This document shows positions 1 through 10,554 of a DNA stretch of 64,000 bases, one piece after another. This stretch comes from Cannabis sativa (lineage: Eukaryota; Streptophyta; Magnoliopsida; Rosales; Cannabaceae): NCBI RefSeq assembly GCF_029168945.1, contig NC_083603.1:47006406-47070405 (forward strand), given 5' to 3'. Below the pieces are notes generated by a model. The model did not search any database. It was not told where the DNA came from and was given only the letters and a program-made list of their open reading frames with translations. How positions within the stretch are numbered: position 1 is the first letter of the stretch; each line of letters opens with the position of its first letter. The position numbers and the translations under genes are program-made.

Positions 1-1230
1 TACATACAAGCTAAAAACACATACTCCTGCAACAAGGTTAGCTGGATAGTTGGAAGTAGGATTTATTTAATTTTAAATAATTAAATAAAATATTTTAATT
101 AATTTCAAAAAAAAATAAAAATAAATTAATTAATTTCGAAAAAAAAAAAATTTAAAATTTCGAAATTATTTTAAAAAAATTTAAAATTAAACCTACTATT
201 TGAAAAATTAGGTTTCAACCAACCTAAATATCATTTCAAAATTTGCTAACTACTTTTTAAAAATTAAATGTTATTTTAAAAATAAAAAATTAAATAAAAA
301 TTAGAAAAGATAAATAAAATATCTTTTCAGATTTTTAAATTTAATTTAAATAAATAAAATAACAAAATTTAAAAGTTAGCAAAATATCTTATATCTATTT
401 AAAATTACATGATTATAAATATCTTATTTTAAATTTTAAATAAGGTCAAAATATCTAAAAAGATTTAAAAAATCTTAATAGATAAGATATTTTTAAAAAT
501 ATCTTAAAAGATAGGATATTTTTAAATATCTTAAAAGATATTATAAATATCTTTAAAAGATATTATAAATATCTTAAAAGATAAGATATTTTTAAATATC
601 TTAAAAGATATTATAAATATCTTAAAAGATATTTTAAATATCAAAAAAAATATCTGACCTTAAATTTAAAAAAAATATAATCAAATTTAAAAATAAGATA
701 GATTTTTAAGCAAAAAGATAAATACTAGTTCTATTCAAATTCAAATTACACTAATATCTTGAATTAAATAAAAAAAATTAAATTAATTCAAAATGATAAT
801 TAGAATTGAATTAGGAATAGAAATAGTATATATATAAAACCATACAAAAAATTGGAAGTTAATTCCATGAAAAGGTATGAAAAATTGAAGAAAATTGAAA
901 AAAATCGAAACTGTACGGACAGCTCATGATCGCGAAACTATCAAGACAAATTTCCCGATTTTGTCAAATCTTCAAAAAATCATAACTAATTCAAATAAAA
1001 TCCAAATTGAGTTCTGTAAAAGGCTAACTTGCTTAATTTTTTCCATACTATCCAATAAAAATAATTCCAGAACCGAAATAACAATTATTTTTCACGAAAA
1101 TTTCATAATCATCAATCAATCATCAAATAACACTCAATACAACATAATACCATCCAAAGAACATACAAACAATCGTTTTAAAGTCCAAATTACATGTAAG
1201 TAAATCAATTACCATGGCTCTGAGGCCAGT
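1..1230 (-). mobile_element. Copia retrotransposon, leader part of internal region (cut by window edge)
   Basis: This is untranslated leader of a Copia-type element running right to left. Read on the minus strand it follows directly from the LTR and primer site, and it aligns by eye with 16175-17360 of the complete relative, including the segment around the conserved stretch near 20-70 (17320-17345 in the relative). It is extremely AT-rich, with many short repeats of a KATATCTTWAAA type between 480 and 650. The GC-rich island seen in the other two leaders is reduced here to a short piece near 910-945. No gag is reached before the window ends. The 102-aa open frame at 895-1203 lies in this leader and shows no protein features. 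Confidence 0.85.
1212..1228 (-). promoter_or_regulatory. Variant primer binding site of the left Copia copy
   Basis: On the minus strand the sequence just after the LTR is TGGCCTCAGAGCCATGG. The usual plant Copia site, complementary to the 3' end of initiator tRNA-Met, starts TGGTATCAGAGC. Two bases differ (TA to CC). The same variant occurs in the complete copy at 16177-16193. Confidence 0.75.
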
Positions 1231-3136
1231 TGTTGGGAATTATTTTACCAGGATCTTAGATCTACTCACAAGTATGTTTATTAACATCCTAAATATGAAC
1301 TTTCTAAAACGATAAAATAAACACATATAAAGTTAAGAAAACCTTACATTGATGCAGCGGAATAAATGTCTCCTTCCACTCAGATCTCTAACCCTTGATT
1401 CCTTTCTGTAGCAGAGTATAATCAAGATCTGAGCCCGAATCTCCTTCTTCTTCAAGCTTTGATCCTTCACAGTCTTCCAATCTATGATTGAGTTATCGCT
1501 TCGTGTGTGGGCACTTACTCTTTCACTAGGGTCACGAAAAAGATGAAGGAAAAGAGGGAGAGAGGTTTCGGCCAAGGTAGAGAGTGAGGGAAGGCTCGGT
1601 TTTCGAAGAGAGAAATTTCTGTCAGAAAGCTAATGAAAGCATGTGTTGTGAATGAGCCATCACTTTCTATTTATAGGCAACTTACTAGGTTTAGGTTTAG
1701 AATTATTTGGCATTAAAATAATGAAAATATTAATTTGAAAAAGCCTTATAAGTGGCCGGCCATAGGTGTTGTAATGGGCCCCACTTAATTTTGCAATTTT
1801 ATCAAATTTTATCTCTATTTTCTCAAAAATGCCAATTTTCCAATTCTAACCTTTTAAATGCCAAAACTAATTATTTAATAATTAAAATACATTATTAAAT
1901 AATATTGTCATTTAATTTAATTATTAATTAGACATATAAAGTCTATTAATAAATAAATAAACCTAGAAAACTCTTTTCCTTACAATTTCACCCCGAATAG
2001 TGAAAATTCATAAAATCGACATAGTCTAACTTTAGAATTATAATTGATCAATCACGAATCAATTAATGAGTCTTATAAGCAGAATGTTCTCAACTAGAAT
2101 GGGGACCATGGATCTATATGCTGAGCTTCCAATAAGTGAACCAAATTTACCAAGTAAATTCCTACTTATTAATTCTTCGTTGAATCCACTCTTAGAACTT
2201 AGAATTGCACTCTCAGACTTATATAGAGCATATTGTATGTTTCACGATACCAATATACTATCTCATTTAACCATTGTTATAATCTTATTGTGATTTAAAG
2301 ATCCTCTATATAGATGATTTACATCGAGATGGGATTTCTTTACCGTTCTCACCCCTCAATGTATTTTGCCCCTTAAAACACTTAGCTACCTGTAAATGGT
2401 GTTTAATGATCTAATAATTAGTCAGTTAAACAAGAGCTCATCCATTTACTTCTATTTGCTAAGCTCGAAGGGAATCATCACTTAACTTCTATACACCAGT
2501 AGAAGCTATAGATTCCATATTTATGTTCAGCACTCCCACTCAATCATACTATCATGTTCCCAAAATATACGTATCACCCTGACCCAAAAGTAGGCTTAAC
2601 TAATAAATCAAAGAACATGAATAGCACTCCTGAGTTGAGCCCAAGCATATCAGGATTTAGATTCTTTTCAATCTTAAGATCAACTACTGATATTGACTTG
2701 GAAAGATATGTATAACGGTAAGTTTGTAATATCTTAACTTAGTTGCAATATCGGTCCAGTCCAATGTATACTCCATACATTCGAAACTAGTATACTTTAC
2801 TAATGTCCTGGAAAGAACATAACACTTACTCCAAGTGTAAGTACACATCATCGCTGATTATCACATTAGTGTAAATCCAATAACACTGATGAAACAGGGA
2901 CCAAAACTTTTGATTCATATGATCACAATCACATTCCACTGTGTTGACGATACTGTAATTGTGAATAAACATATAATCTGGATTTAACTGATTTTGTGTG
3001 TATGAATGTAATAAACATATTAAACATATTAAACCATTAGCATGTAAAATTCATGCAAACATCAATCACTTCAAATTTCTTATATTGATAACTAATCAGA
3101 TTGTAAAGAGTTTTATTTAGGGCATAAAACCTAACA
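1231..3136 (-). repeat. Copia LTR (5' LTR of minus-strand copy)
   Basis: An LTR of about 1.9 kb in minus orientation. Its 5' end (3136 on the plus strand) reads TGTTAGGTTTTATGCCC and its 3' end (1231) reads ATTCCCAACA, followed by the primer site. It matches the LTRs at 14292, 22491, 50700 and 60969 along its length. The five bases outside the 5' end are tacag (3137-3141); the partner duplication would lie left of the window. The open frames at 1333-1575 and 2066-2293 are parts of the LTR with no sign of coding function. Confidence 0.9.
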
Positions 3137-3510
3137 TACAGATGTTACCAGTTCCACAAAGAATGAATGAGAATTTCTTTTGTAACCATTCAAGTTAATA
3201 TTACAAGATTTTTGAGAAGGAAAACAGAAATAAAACAAGTTACAACATTTCTCACATTTTGTACAACAACATAAACATATGTTACTATGATCAAGCGATA
3301 TTATACTTTTCTCCTCGAGTGTTTTCGTCTCATGTTTATCTCTCTTTTCGAAGTGTAAAGAAAAATTATAAAAAATAATATGACACTATTATTTCTTACA
3401 AAAAAAGAAGTTCCAAATTCGAACTTCTCCCCCTCTAATTGTGAAAATGACAAAATGATAACAATACTCTTTCGAACCACGTTTTTATACACCTTTCTGA
3501 GAAAAGCTAC
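3137..3510. other. 3' flank of the transporter gene
   Basis: This holds the probable 3' UTR and downstream flank of the minus-strand transporter gene, ending at the Copia insertion. No further gene is visible. The 63-aa open frame at 3301-3492 has no recognisable features. Where the transcript ends cannot be decided by eye. Confidence 0.5.
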
Positions 3511-6500
3511 CTAATAAACTTGAGCTTTCTCAACATTGATCATAGGAACTAGCTCTAAGTTCTTATCTTTTTCCTCCTTATCGTCAATAGTAATGGATGC
3601 AGAATTATTGGTCAAAATATCTGAAGGGATGATAGCCTCGGATTGACCAGACTTGGGGACCAAAAATATTAAAGCCAAAGTCGAAAACCTCAAAACATTC
3701 CTAATGAGAACAACCAACCATAAGTTTGTAAAGTCATTTCTAGTGACATGAAACAAATGAAGCACCATTCCACCACCCCATTTTGAGGTTAAGGAGCCAA
3801 GGCTATCAATGCACATAAGTAGGGCAAAGAAGGTGCCTTCGATTCCAAGAGGGCAGAGTCGACTGCTCAACACGATCATAGGCATCCATCGAATTCTGCT
3901 CACGATTCTAGAAACACATTCTTCCATAATCACAAACAAGTAGTCTGGGATTCCGAGAGCTAAGTTCCACCTAAGGATGAACATAAGGTCCAACATTCCA
4001 CACACACTGTAGAGAAGTTGTGCCATGAAGAGTATGCTTCTGAAAGGGTAGTCCTTAAGATTCTTGTGGTAGATTAGTACTCCTACCATAGATGCCAATG
4101 CACCAATGGCATAAATGATCCCCACAAACTCCTTTTTTGATAAATAACAAGTTAATTAGGTCAATTGAGAATAACACATGCATTTGTAGTTTGTGATATG
4201 TTTAAGCTTTGTGTAATATACCTGAGAGAAAGCAGGACCAGCTTTGGGGTCAGTGTACCAATAAAAATGGCCTTCATGAGTACTAAAACTGAGAGCCAAG
4301 GATAGGAACATGTAAAGTGATGGCTTCCACACTTGAGGGAATCTTATTGTTTTGTACATGCCCTTTAATGCCAATCCTAACTTCTCTGTTGACTGCACAC
4401 AAATATCAAATTTTCATATTTAGTTATCACTTAGTTGAGAATATGAACAGAGTATGTTAGAGAAGATAAAGTGTTTGAGAAATATATCATATGAGGCTCA
4501 ATGAAATGAGCTCATGAGATGAGACTGCTGGTATTTTATAGAGATCAATTACAAGAGAAATCAAGTAACATTAACACAAAACTAAACTGACCACTTAACT
4601 AACCGTAACATTAGAGTATGTATACTCAATACTTTATTTATTGAATGCACCCAAACATTATGGAATTACTTCTTAAAACTGTAGTCCCAAATTAGATAAA
4701 TGTTCTTGATTATACATAGTACACTAATTAGAATTTTTACCACTAAATTTTAATATGTACCAAATTATATTTCTGAACTTTTTTTGCCATTAAAAATTTT
4801 TCTTGAACTATTGAGATTGTTAGTTCAGGAATATTTTTAACGACCTTAAAAAGTTCAGAGAGTATAATTTGGGTACATGTTAAAGTTCGGTAAAAAAAAA
4901 TCTTAATTAGCCGCATTTTTTATGTTGCACCTAACAACAAAGTCAAATTTAATTATTATGAACTTTGTTTGAGATGATTAAACTTAAAATTATTATTAAC
5001 CGTCCAATTAATTGATTTTAATATTGTAGGATCAAAAAAATTACATTCTTCAATGAAACAAACTTAAATAAATAAATAGGAGTAATACAGTAACTATGTA
5101 TTATTATTTTTAAGTGTACAGTATGTATGTTTGTCATTAACAATATTATAAAAATCTCAAGAAAATAAATAATATAATTGCATCACTTCCCTTCCCCAAG
5201 CAAATTTTCGAATTGGAAAACTTATCTATAGGCAATAGCTGACTACCCCAGTTCTCTCAAAAAAAAGAAAAAAAAAACACAGCTACCTACCCCAGTTAAA
5301 CCAAACATATTATTATAATTATCATCATGCTCATTGTAATTCTCATAAAATTATCTTTATCAAAAAATAATTATCATAAAATTATAGTTATTAGTTATTA
5401 TTCATTGACATCTTGTCCTTTTCATACACTGTAGTAGCTACATAAGACATATATTATCATTTTTTTGTAAGGATATTTAATTCAAAATCTTAATTTATTA
5501 ATGTCAAAAAAGATGTGAAACCGAAAACATTTCACTCCTCCTCCAGTCGTCTTAGTTGACCAAAATTTGAGTTTTTTTTCATTTTTATTTTTAGAATTAT
5601 TTTCTAAAACAGAAAAGTTTACGATTTCTTATTTTGAAATGGAGAATAATTTACGGTACAAACCTTGTTTTCCTCAGAAGAACGAGTGGTTGTTCGGTGT
5701 TCATATATAATGAAACCCAGAAAAACCAGTAAAGCCGGTGGAATGGCCAAAATCCCCAACGACACCTGCAACGAATTGAACAACATTTATATATATATAA
5801 CACAGTACAATGACGTTAATGGCGAAATGGGGTTTGGGATTTGGAGTTACCTAACCTACCTGAGGACCAAGATGGTGAACAAAAAACCCACTTGTGGAGT
5901 ACCCAATCAAAGCTCCGGCGGAGGAAGAAAACCCACATAAACTCTGTAAATCTGAAGCTAAAGAACGAATCTCGATGCTATTCCTCGCTATGCAAGCATC
6001 GATTGTCACGTCGGCTATGGCCACCGCCGCCGATAATCCAATAAGACAGCTCAAGGCAACGCCCGCCGTCAATTTCCCTCCGATTGCCACAATGGCGGCG
6101 GAGATTGCGCCCACGACGCCGGCGAGAATGAAATAGGGACGGCGGCGGTAGCCCTTGACGGGAAAAACATCAGTCATGAGGCCCCAAATGGGTTTCATAA
6201 TCCAAGGGATTGAGTAGAGACCGGTGTAGAGCTGAACTACGGAGGGTTGGATCTTCTGAACATCTTTCCAGTAGTAATCGGAAACTACCTTGAAGAAAGA
6301 GCCGGAGAAACCTTGGTTAAAGCCGTAAACGAGGATTACGCCGAAGACGAAGGTGGGGTTTAGTTGGGAAGAAAGCATTTGTAGCCATTGAAGAGGTTCC
6401 AGAATAATTTTGAGTAATTTTATAATAAATGGGTGGCGGTTGTTGGTTTTGGTCGCCGGTGGTTCTGTTTCTGATAATGGGTCGTCGTTAGTTTTCCCGA

Positions 6501-6546
6501 CGAGTTTACTGGTTTCAGTGGAATCCATATCCATATCCATATCCAT
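3511..6546 (-). CDS. Folate-biopterin transporter (FBT) family protein, 4 exons
   Basis: A multi-pass carrier of the FBT/BT1 family, related to the major facilitator superfamily. Plant members are linked to folate or pterin transport in plastid or other membranes. Exons on the minus strand: 6546-5860, 5765-5664, 4392-4222, 4131-3511. All junctions are GT-AG and phase 0, giving 526 aa, a normal family length. Exon 1 carries the conserved motifs GFNQGF and YRRRPYFILAG plus the first set of membrane helices; exon 4 carries SRIRWMPMIVLSSRLCP and GIEGTFFALLMCIDSLG, which are family hallmarks. The tail after about residue 490 is charged and probably cytosolic. The start is the first of four ATGs in an ATG-GAT run (MDMDMDMD), so initiation could use any of them. 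Intron 2 (1.27 kb) holds a MITE. Substrate and organelle are not readable from sequence. No stop or frameshift breaks the model. Confidence 0.93.
4723..4912. mobile_element. MITE in an intron of the transporter gene
   Basis: A 190-bp near-palindrome beginning ACTAATTAGAAT and ending ATCTTAATTAGCC. Its two arms are inverted repeats of about 85 bp. It matches the element at 7211-7587 in both arms but lacks most of that copy's centre. I could not find a clear target duplication, so it is an older copy. It lies in intron 2 (4393-5663). Confidence 0.75.
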
Positions 6547-7210
6547 GATTTTGGAGAGTTTTCTTCTTCTTCTTCTTTAGTCCATAAACTAAGAGTCAAA
6601 GCTTTCTTTAATGATATTATTATGTTCAAAAAATGTGTTGAGATCATAAGTATTATTTCTCATTTCTCACGTAATTTAATATTATTAAATTAATTTTATA
6701 TTTTTATAAAAGAAATGCAATACTAAAATGCCCGAATCTGGGAGGGGTTTACTTCAGAGTTAGCAAGACCCACTTGACTAAAACAAATAATAATTATAAT
6801 AATCATCATGTATTTCTTTTTAAAAATGCCACTTGAACTTAAATTAAAGGTTCAGGCTCCAATAATCAATCTAGAATATCATTTTATTGAACTTCTTTCT
6901 AAACCACGTGTAGTTTAATCTTCAATGAATGGAGAGCAATTTATGGTTGTTTGTAACTATAAAAAAAAATCATTGTCATTTTATCCAATTACCAAAGCTT
7001 TATTATAGAATTAAAGCTTAAACTAACTACACAAATCACTTCATTGCCAGTAATGCTTTCTCCTAAAGTCTTTATTGTGTGCTTTGAATCTCTTATTCGA
7101 AGAGATGAAGTGCTGGCAGGGCCATTTATTTTTGAATAATTAGTATTTTTGTTTTTAAATTACTAAATCTTAAAAATTCTCCCAAATATATTTTTATATA
7201 TTATAAGTAG
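6547..7210. other. 5' flank of the transporter gene
   Basis: Upstream sequence and probable promoter of the minus-strand transporter gene. A pyrimidine-rich (on the coding strand, purine-rich) run, with TTCTTC repeats on the plus strand, sits at about 6560-6580 just before the start codon. I see no other gene and cannot place a TATA box with confidence. Confidence 0.4.
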
Positions 7211-7587
7211 ACTAATTAGGATTTTTTCCCCCGAACTTTGACATGTACCAAATCATGCCTCCTGAACTTTTTTGGCCGTTAAAAATTTTCCCCGAACTAT
7301 TGAGCTTGTTAAATTTAAGGACTTTAGTCTAATTGATGGATGAAAGTTCAGGGGGCATGACTTAGTACATATCAAAATTTAAGGGGCATGATTTGGTAGA
7401 TATCAAAGTCTGGGGAGCATGGTTTAGTACATAAATAATCATTGAAACAGTAAAATTGAATGAAATTAGACAAAAGTCCTTAAATCTAACAATCTCAATA
7501 GTTCGGGGGAATTTTTAACGGTCAAAAAAGTTCAGGGAGCATGATTTGGTACATGCAAAGTTCGGGGGAAAAAAATCCTAATTAGCC
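7211..7587. mobile_element. MULE-type MITE with 10-bp target duplication
   Basis: A 377-bp element with inverted arms of about 100 bp that agree at nearly every base (left ACTAATTAGGATTTTTTCCC, right end the complement of GGCTAATTAGGATTTTTTTC). It is flanked by a perfect 10-bp direct repeat, ttataagtag, at 7201-7210 and 7588-7597. A 9-10-bp duplication with long arms fits a Mutator-like origin. There is no coding capacity. Confidence 0.85.
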
Positions 7588-7684
7588 TTATAAGTAGCTA
7601 TCTAACGATAATTTTTAGTTTAACAATTCCTTTTCAATTTTTCTATTATTTTTCACGGAGAATTTAACATTCGTTATTAAATTT

Positions 7685-7815
7685 GGAATTGCACTCTTAA
7701 TTATATAGAACGCTCTATATATTCCACGATATAGATACGCTATGAATTATCCATTGTTATAATCCTAATAATCAATGATCCTCTATAGATGATCTACATC
7801 GAGTAGGGACAAATT
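7685..7815 (-). repeat. Fragment of the Copia LTR family
   Basis: About 130 bp that match, on the opposite strand, the segment at roughly 13480-13620 of the outer Copia LTR, including its TATATCGTGGAACATATA-like core. Both ends are ragged. It abuts the broken internal end of the neighbouring Gypsy-type element, so a deletion probably joined two old elements here. Confidence 0.7.
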
Positions 7816-7965
7816 TACCGCATTTAGGGTTAAAACAACATTTCACACAAAAACACAATACAACTTAAACAATTTGCTAAAAGGTAAAAGCTTACGGAAC
7901 CGTGAGTTGAGCTCGTAACTGGCCTTGATTGTACATGTCTTGACGGTCTTCAGTGAACAACTTGG

Positions 7966-7980
7966 TGGCTCTGATACCAA
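7966..7980 (-). promoter_or_regulatory. Primer binding site (tRNA-iMet type)
   Basis: On the minus strand TTGGTATCAGAGCCA lies two bases after the LTR end. It is the standard site complementary to initiator tRNA-Met and fixes the element's orientation. Confidence 0.85.
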
Positions 7981-9454
7981 ACTGTAACGCCCGTATTTGA
8001 AAACTTGATAAACTGAAATTAATCTTATTATATAATATTTATAAAACCTCGTAAGTCGGGATCTCAAGTTTAAAACCATGTTGAAAATACATATGCAACA
8101 TATAAAGTTATAATATATATATATTTACAAATTACAGGGCAATACTAAAATAAAACTCAAAATGTGATAAGATCGAAACCCTCCAGGTTGTACTGTCGCA
8201 ATATGTACAATCCTTGTCGAGCCTCAACTCACTGCTCCACCAGCCAAGCTTAACCCTTACCTACACAAGATAACAAATTCTAAAATCGACTTGTGTCTAG
8301 GCGCCCATACATCTATTGACAAAACTAACCAAATGATTAAGAACGTTCTTAATGGTTGGTATTATTGATCATGATATCACCCATTACTAGTACTATGATT
8401 GTACTGCAGGACCGGCACTATGTTCATACCGCTATGATAGCATCAATAACACCCAAGAGTACAATTGACCATGATATCACTCTTAACCAGTACTGTACCC
8501 GTAATGCCGAACTGACACAATGGTTATGCCACTATGATAGCGCCAATTAATATTCTCTGAGGTGAATATCACTCTAAACCAGTATGATGCATGTATTGTC
8601 GAACTGACATAATGGTTGCGCCGCTATGATATCACCCAAAACATAAGCAATCACAAACACAACATGGATATATAATATGTTCTATGTTGATCTTACCTTG
8701 TTTCCATGCTCAAGTGTACCGGTCAGCCTGAGTGGAATAGCAGCTCGACGTATTACAGGGCCCTATACCACAATATTCGAAATTCTGATGAAAGAAACGT
8801 TAAAACACTTCTCGAGAACTTTAAAGTCAAACTAGAAATAACTCTATCGATGAAAGACATGACCATACCCTAAAAATCAACAATTTGGGGAAAATTAGGG
8901 TTCCTGGAAAAACCCCAACCGGTAAATCAATTTATTGGGTTTCTTGAGGGATAAAACCGGTTTACCGGTTTCTTAGGTCCCCACAAAACCGATTAACCGG
9001 TTTAGTGCAGGGAAACCCAAAAATCGACCCCCTAAACTCAAATCAACCCGAAACTCTCCAATCTCTCCAGAATGCCTATATAAACTCCAACAAATCAATA
9101 TCAAGCAACAGAACCTAACAATTAACACAAAATTCCAAATCACCATTAGAGAGCAAGATTTGAGTTCTCAAACCAAAACTTTGCTCAAACCTCAACACAA
9201 CTAACAATTCCAACCCAAATTAACTTAAATAATCCAAAACAAACTTCAGAACACCAAAACAAATATTAATTCATAACACAGTAACCTATAACTAAAATTC
9301 AAGCAATCAAACTTAACTTAAACTTAAAGAACTCAAAGGCGGAGAAACTAAATGGATTTACCTTGAATCACAACACTCAAGACCTGGTAGAATCACTCAC
9401 TAGCAGCTGAAAACCCCAGATCCCAACTGGTTCCTTAGAGAATTCGAGAGAAAG

Positions 9455-9492
<38 letters not shown>
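9455..9492. repeat. (AT)n(AG)n microsatellite
   Basis: About ten AT units followed by about nine AG units, inside the Gypsy-type LTR. The related LTR at 50269-53712 has a much longer GA tract at the matching place. Confidence 0.9.
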
Positions 9493-10554
9493 GAGTAGTT
9501 TCTAGGTTTTCTCACCCTTTTTCCTATTTAAGAAATAATGCATTTTATTTTTTATTATATTCAAACTAATACTCAGCCTCTAAAGTACATAAAAGACAAA
9601 AGGAGGATTTTTTTTTCTATCTAATGACCCTTTTACCCTCACCAATAACTCAAATATTTAAATCATCCAAGGGTAGTTTGGTCATTAATTATTCCCGCTA
9701 ATTTTTGACACTCTAAAGAATAACAATGATGCCCTAATAATAATAAAATTCTATATCACACACAAAACGTGACTCTCTAATGGCTCAACGTCGCTTTCCA
9801 CTGCTACCGAGCACAATCACAAAAAATAAAATTTTTACATATGTAGCATAATTAATACATATTAAAATTAAATAATTTCCACAAACATGCAATTCATAAT
9901 TAATAATTAAATCTCATAAATTAACCCTAATTATTTACTAATCTAACATATAAAACTTTGGAAGTATAATTGTTGGGTTTTATGCCCTAAATAAAACGCC
10001 AGTTTCAATGTAATCTTTATCTTTTAAATATCAATAAAGAAACAGAAGTATTTTCATCACTTATTTGTGTGTCATTTGGTTCATGTTATCATTTACTTGT
10101 TTTTTTGATTTATAAATTTATCCAAACCCATATCACATTTATATTCTTGTTTATTGTGTCGTCAGCACAGTGGAAAGTAATCAAGATTATGTGATTAAAT
10201 ATATATTCCTAGATTTATCAGTACACAGGGTTTAACTGATATGTGAATCTACAACATAGTTTACTTGCACCTTGGATAAGTGTTATGTTCTTTCCAGGGC
10301 ATTGGTTAAAGTAAAGCTTGGGTTGGATGCATGGAGTATGCATCGGAAGGGACCGATATTGAACTTTGAATCAGATTTGTTAAACTTACCGTAATATCTA
10401 TTCAATTCAATATCACCTAGTTGATCCTAGATCAAATGATCTTAATCCTTATATGGTTAGGTTCGATCTCAGGAGTATTATACATGTTCTTTGATTTGTT
10501 AGTTAAGCCTACTTTTTGGTCAGGGCGATACGTACATTTTGGGAACATGGTAGT

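Larger units (their letters stand above)
7843..9955 (-). mobile_element. Broken Gypsy-type element: LTR plus short internal stub
   Basis: Read on the minus strand, an LTR runs from about 9955 to 7983 and ends with the sequence CGGGCGTTACA. It is followed by a 2-bp spacer and a primer site (7980-7966) and then by only about 120 bp of internal DNA. The LTR aligns with the solo LTR at 50269-53712. The exact 5' end is unsure (candidate ends lie between 9945 and 9965). No gag or pol remains. A short AT/AG microsatellite lies inside. The tandem imperfect TAC-rich sequence at 8350-8640 is also part of the LTR. Confidence 0.75.
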
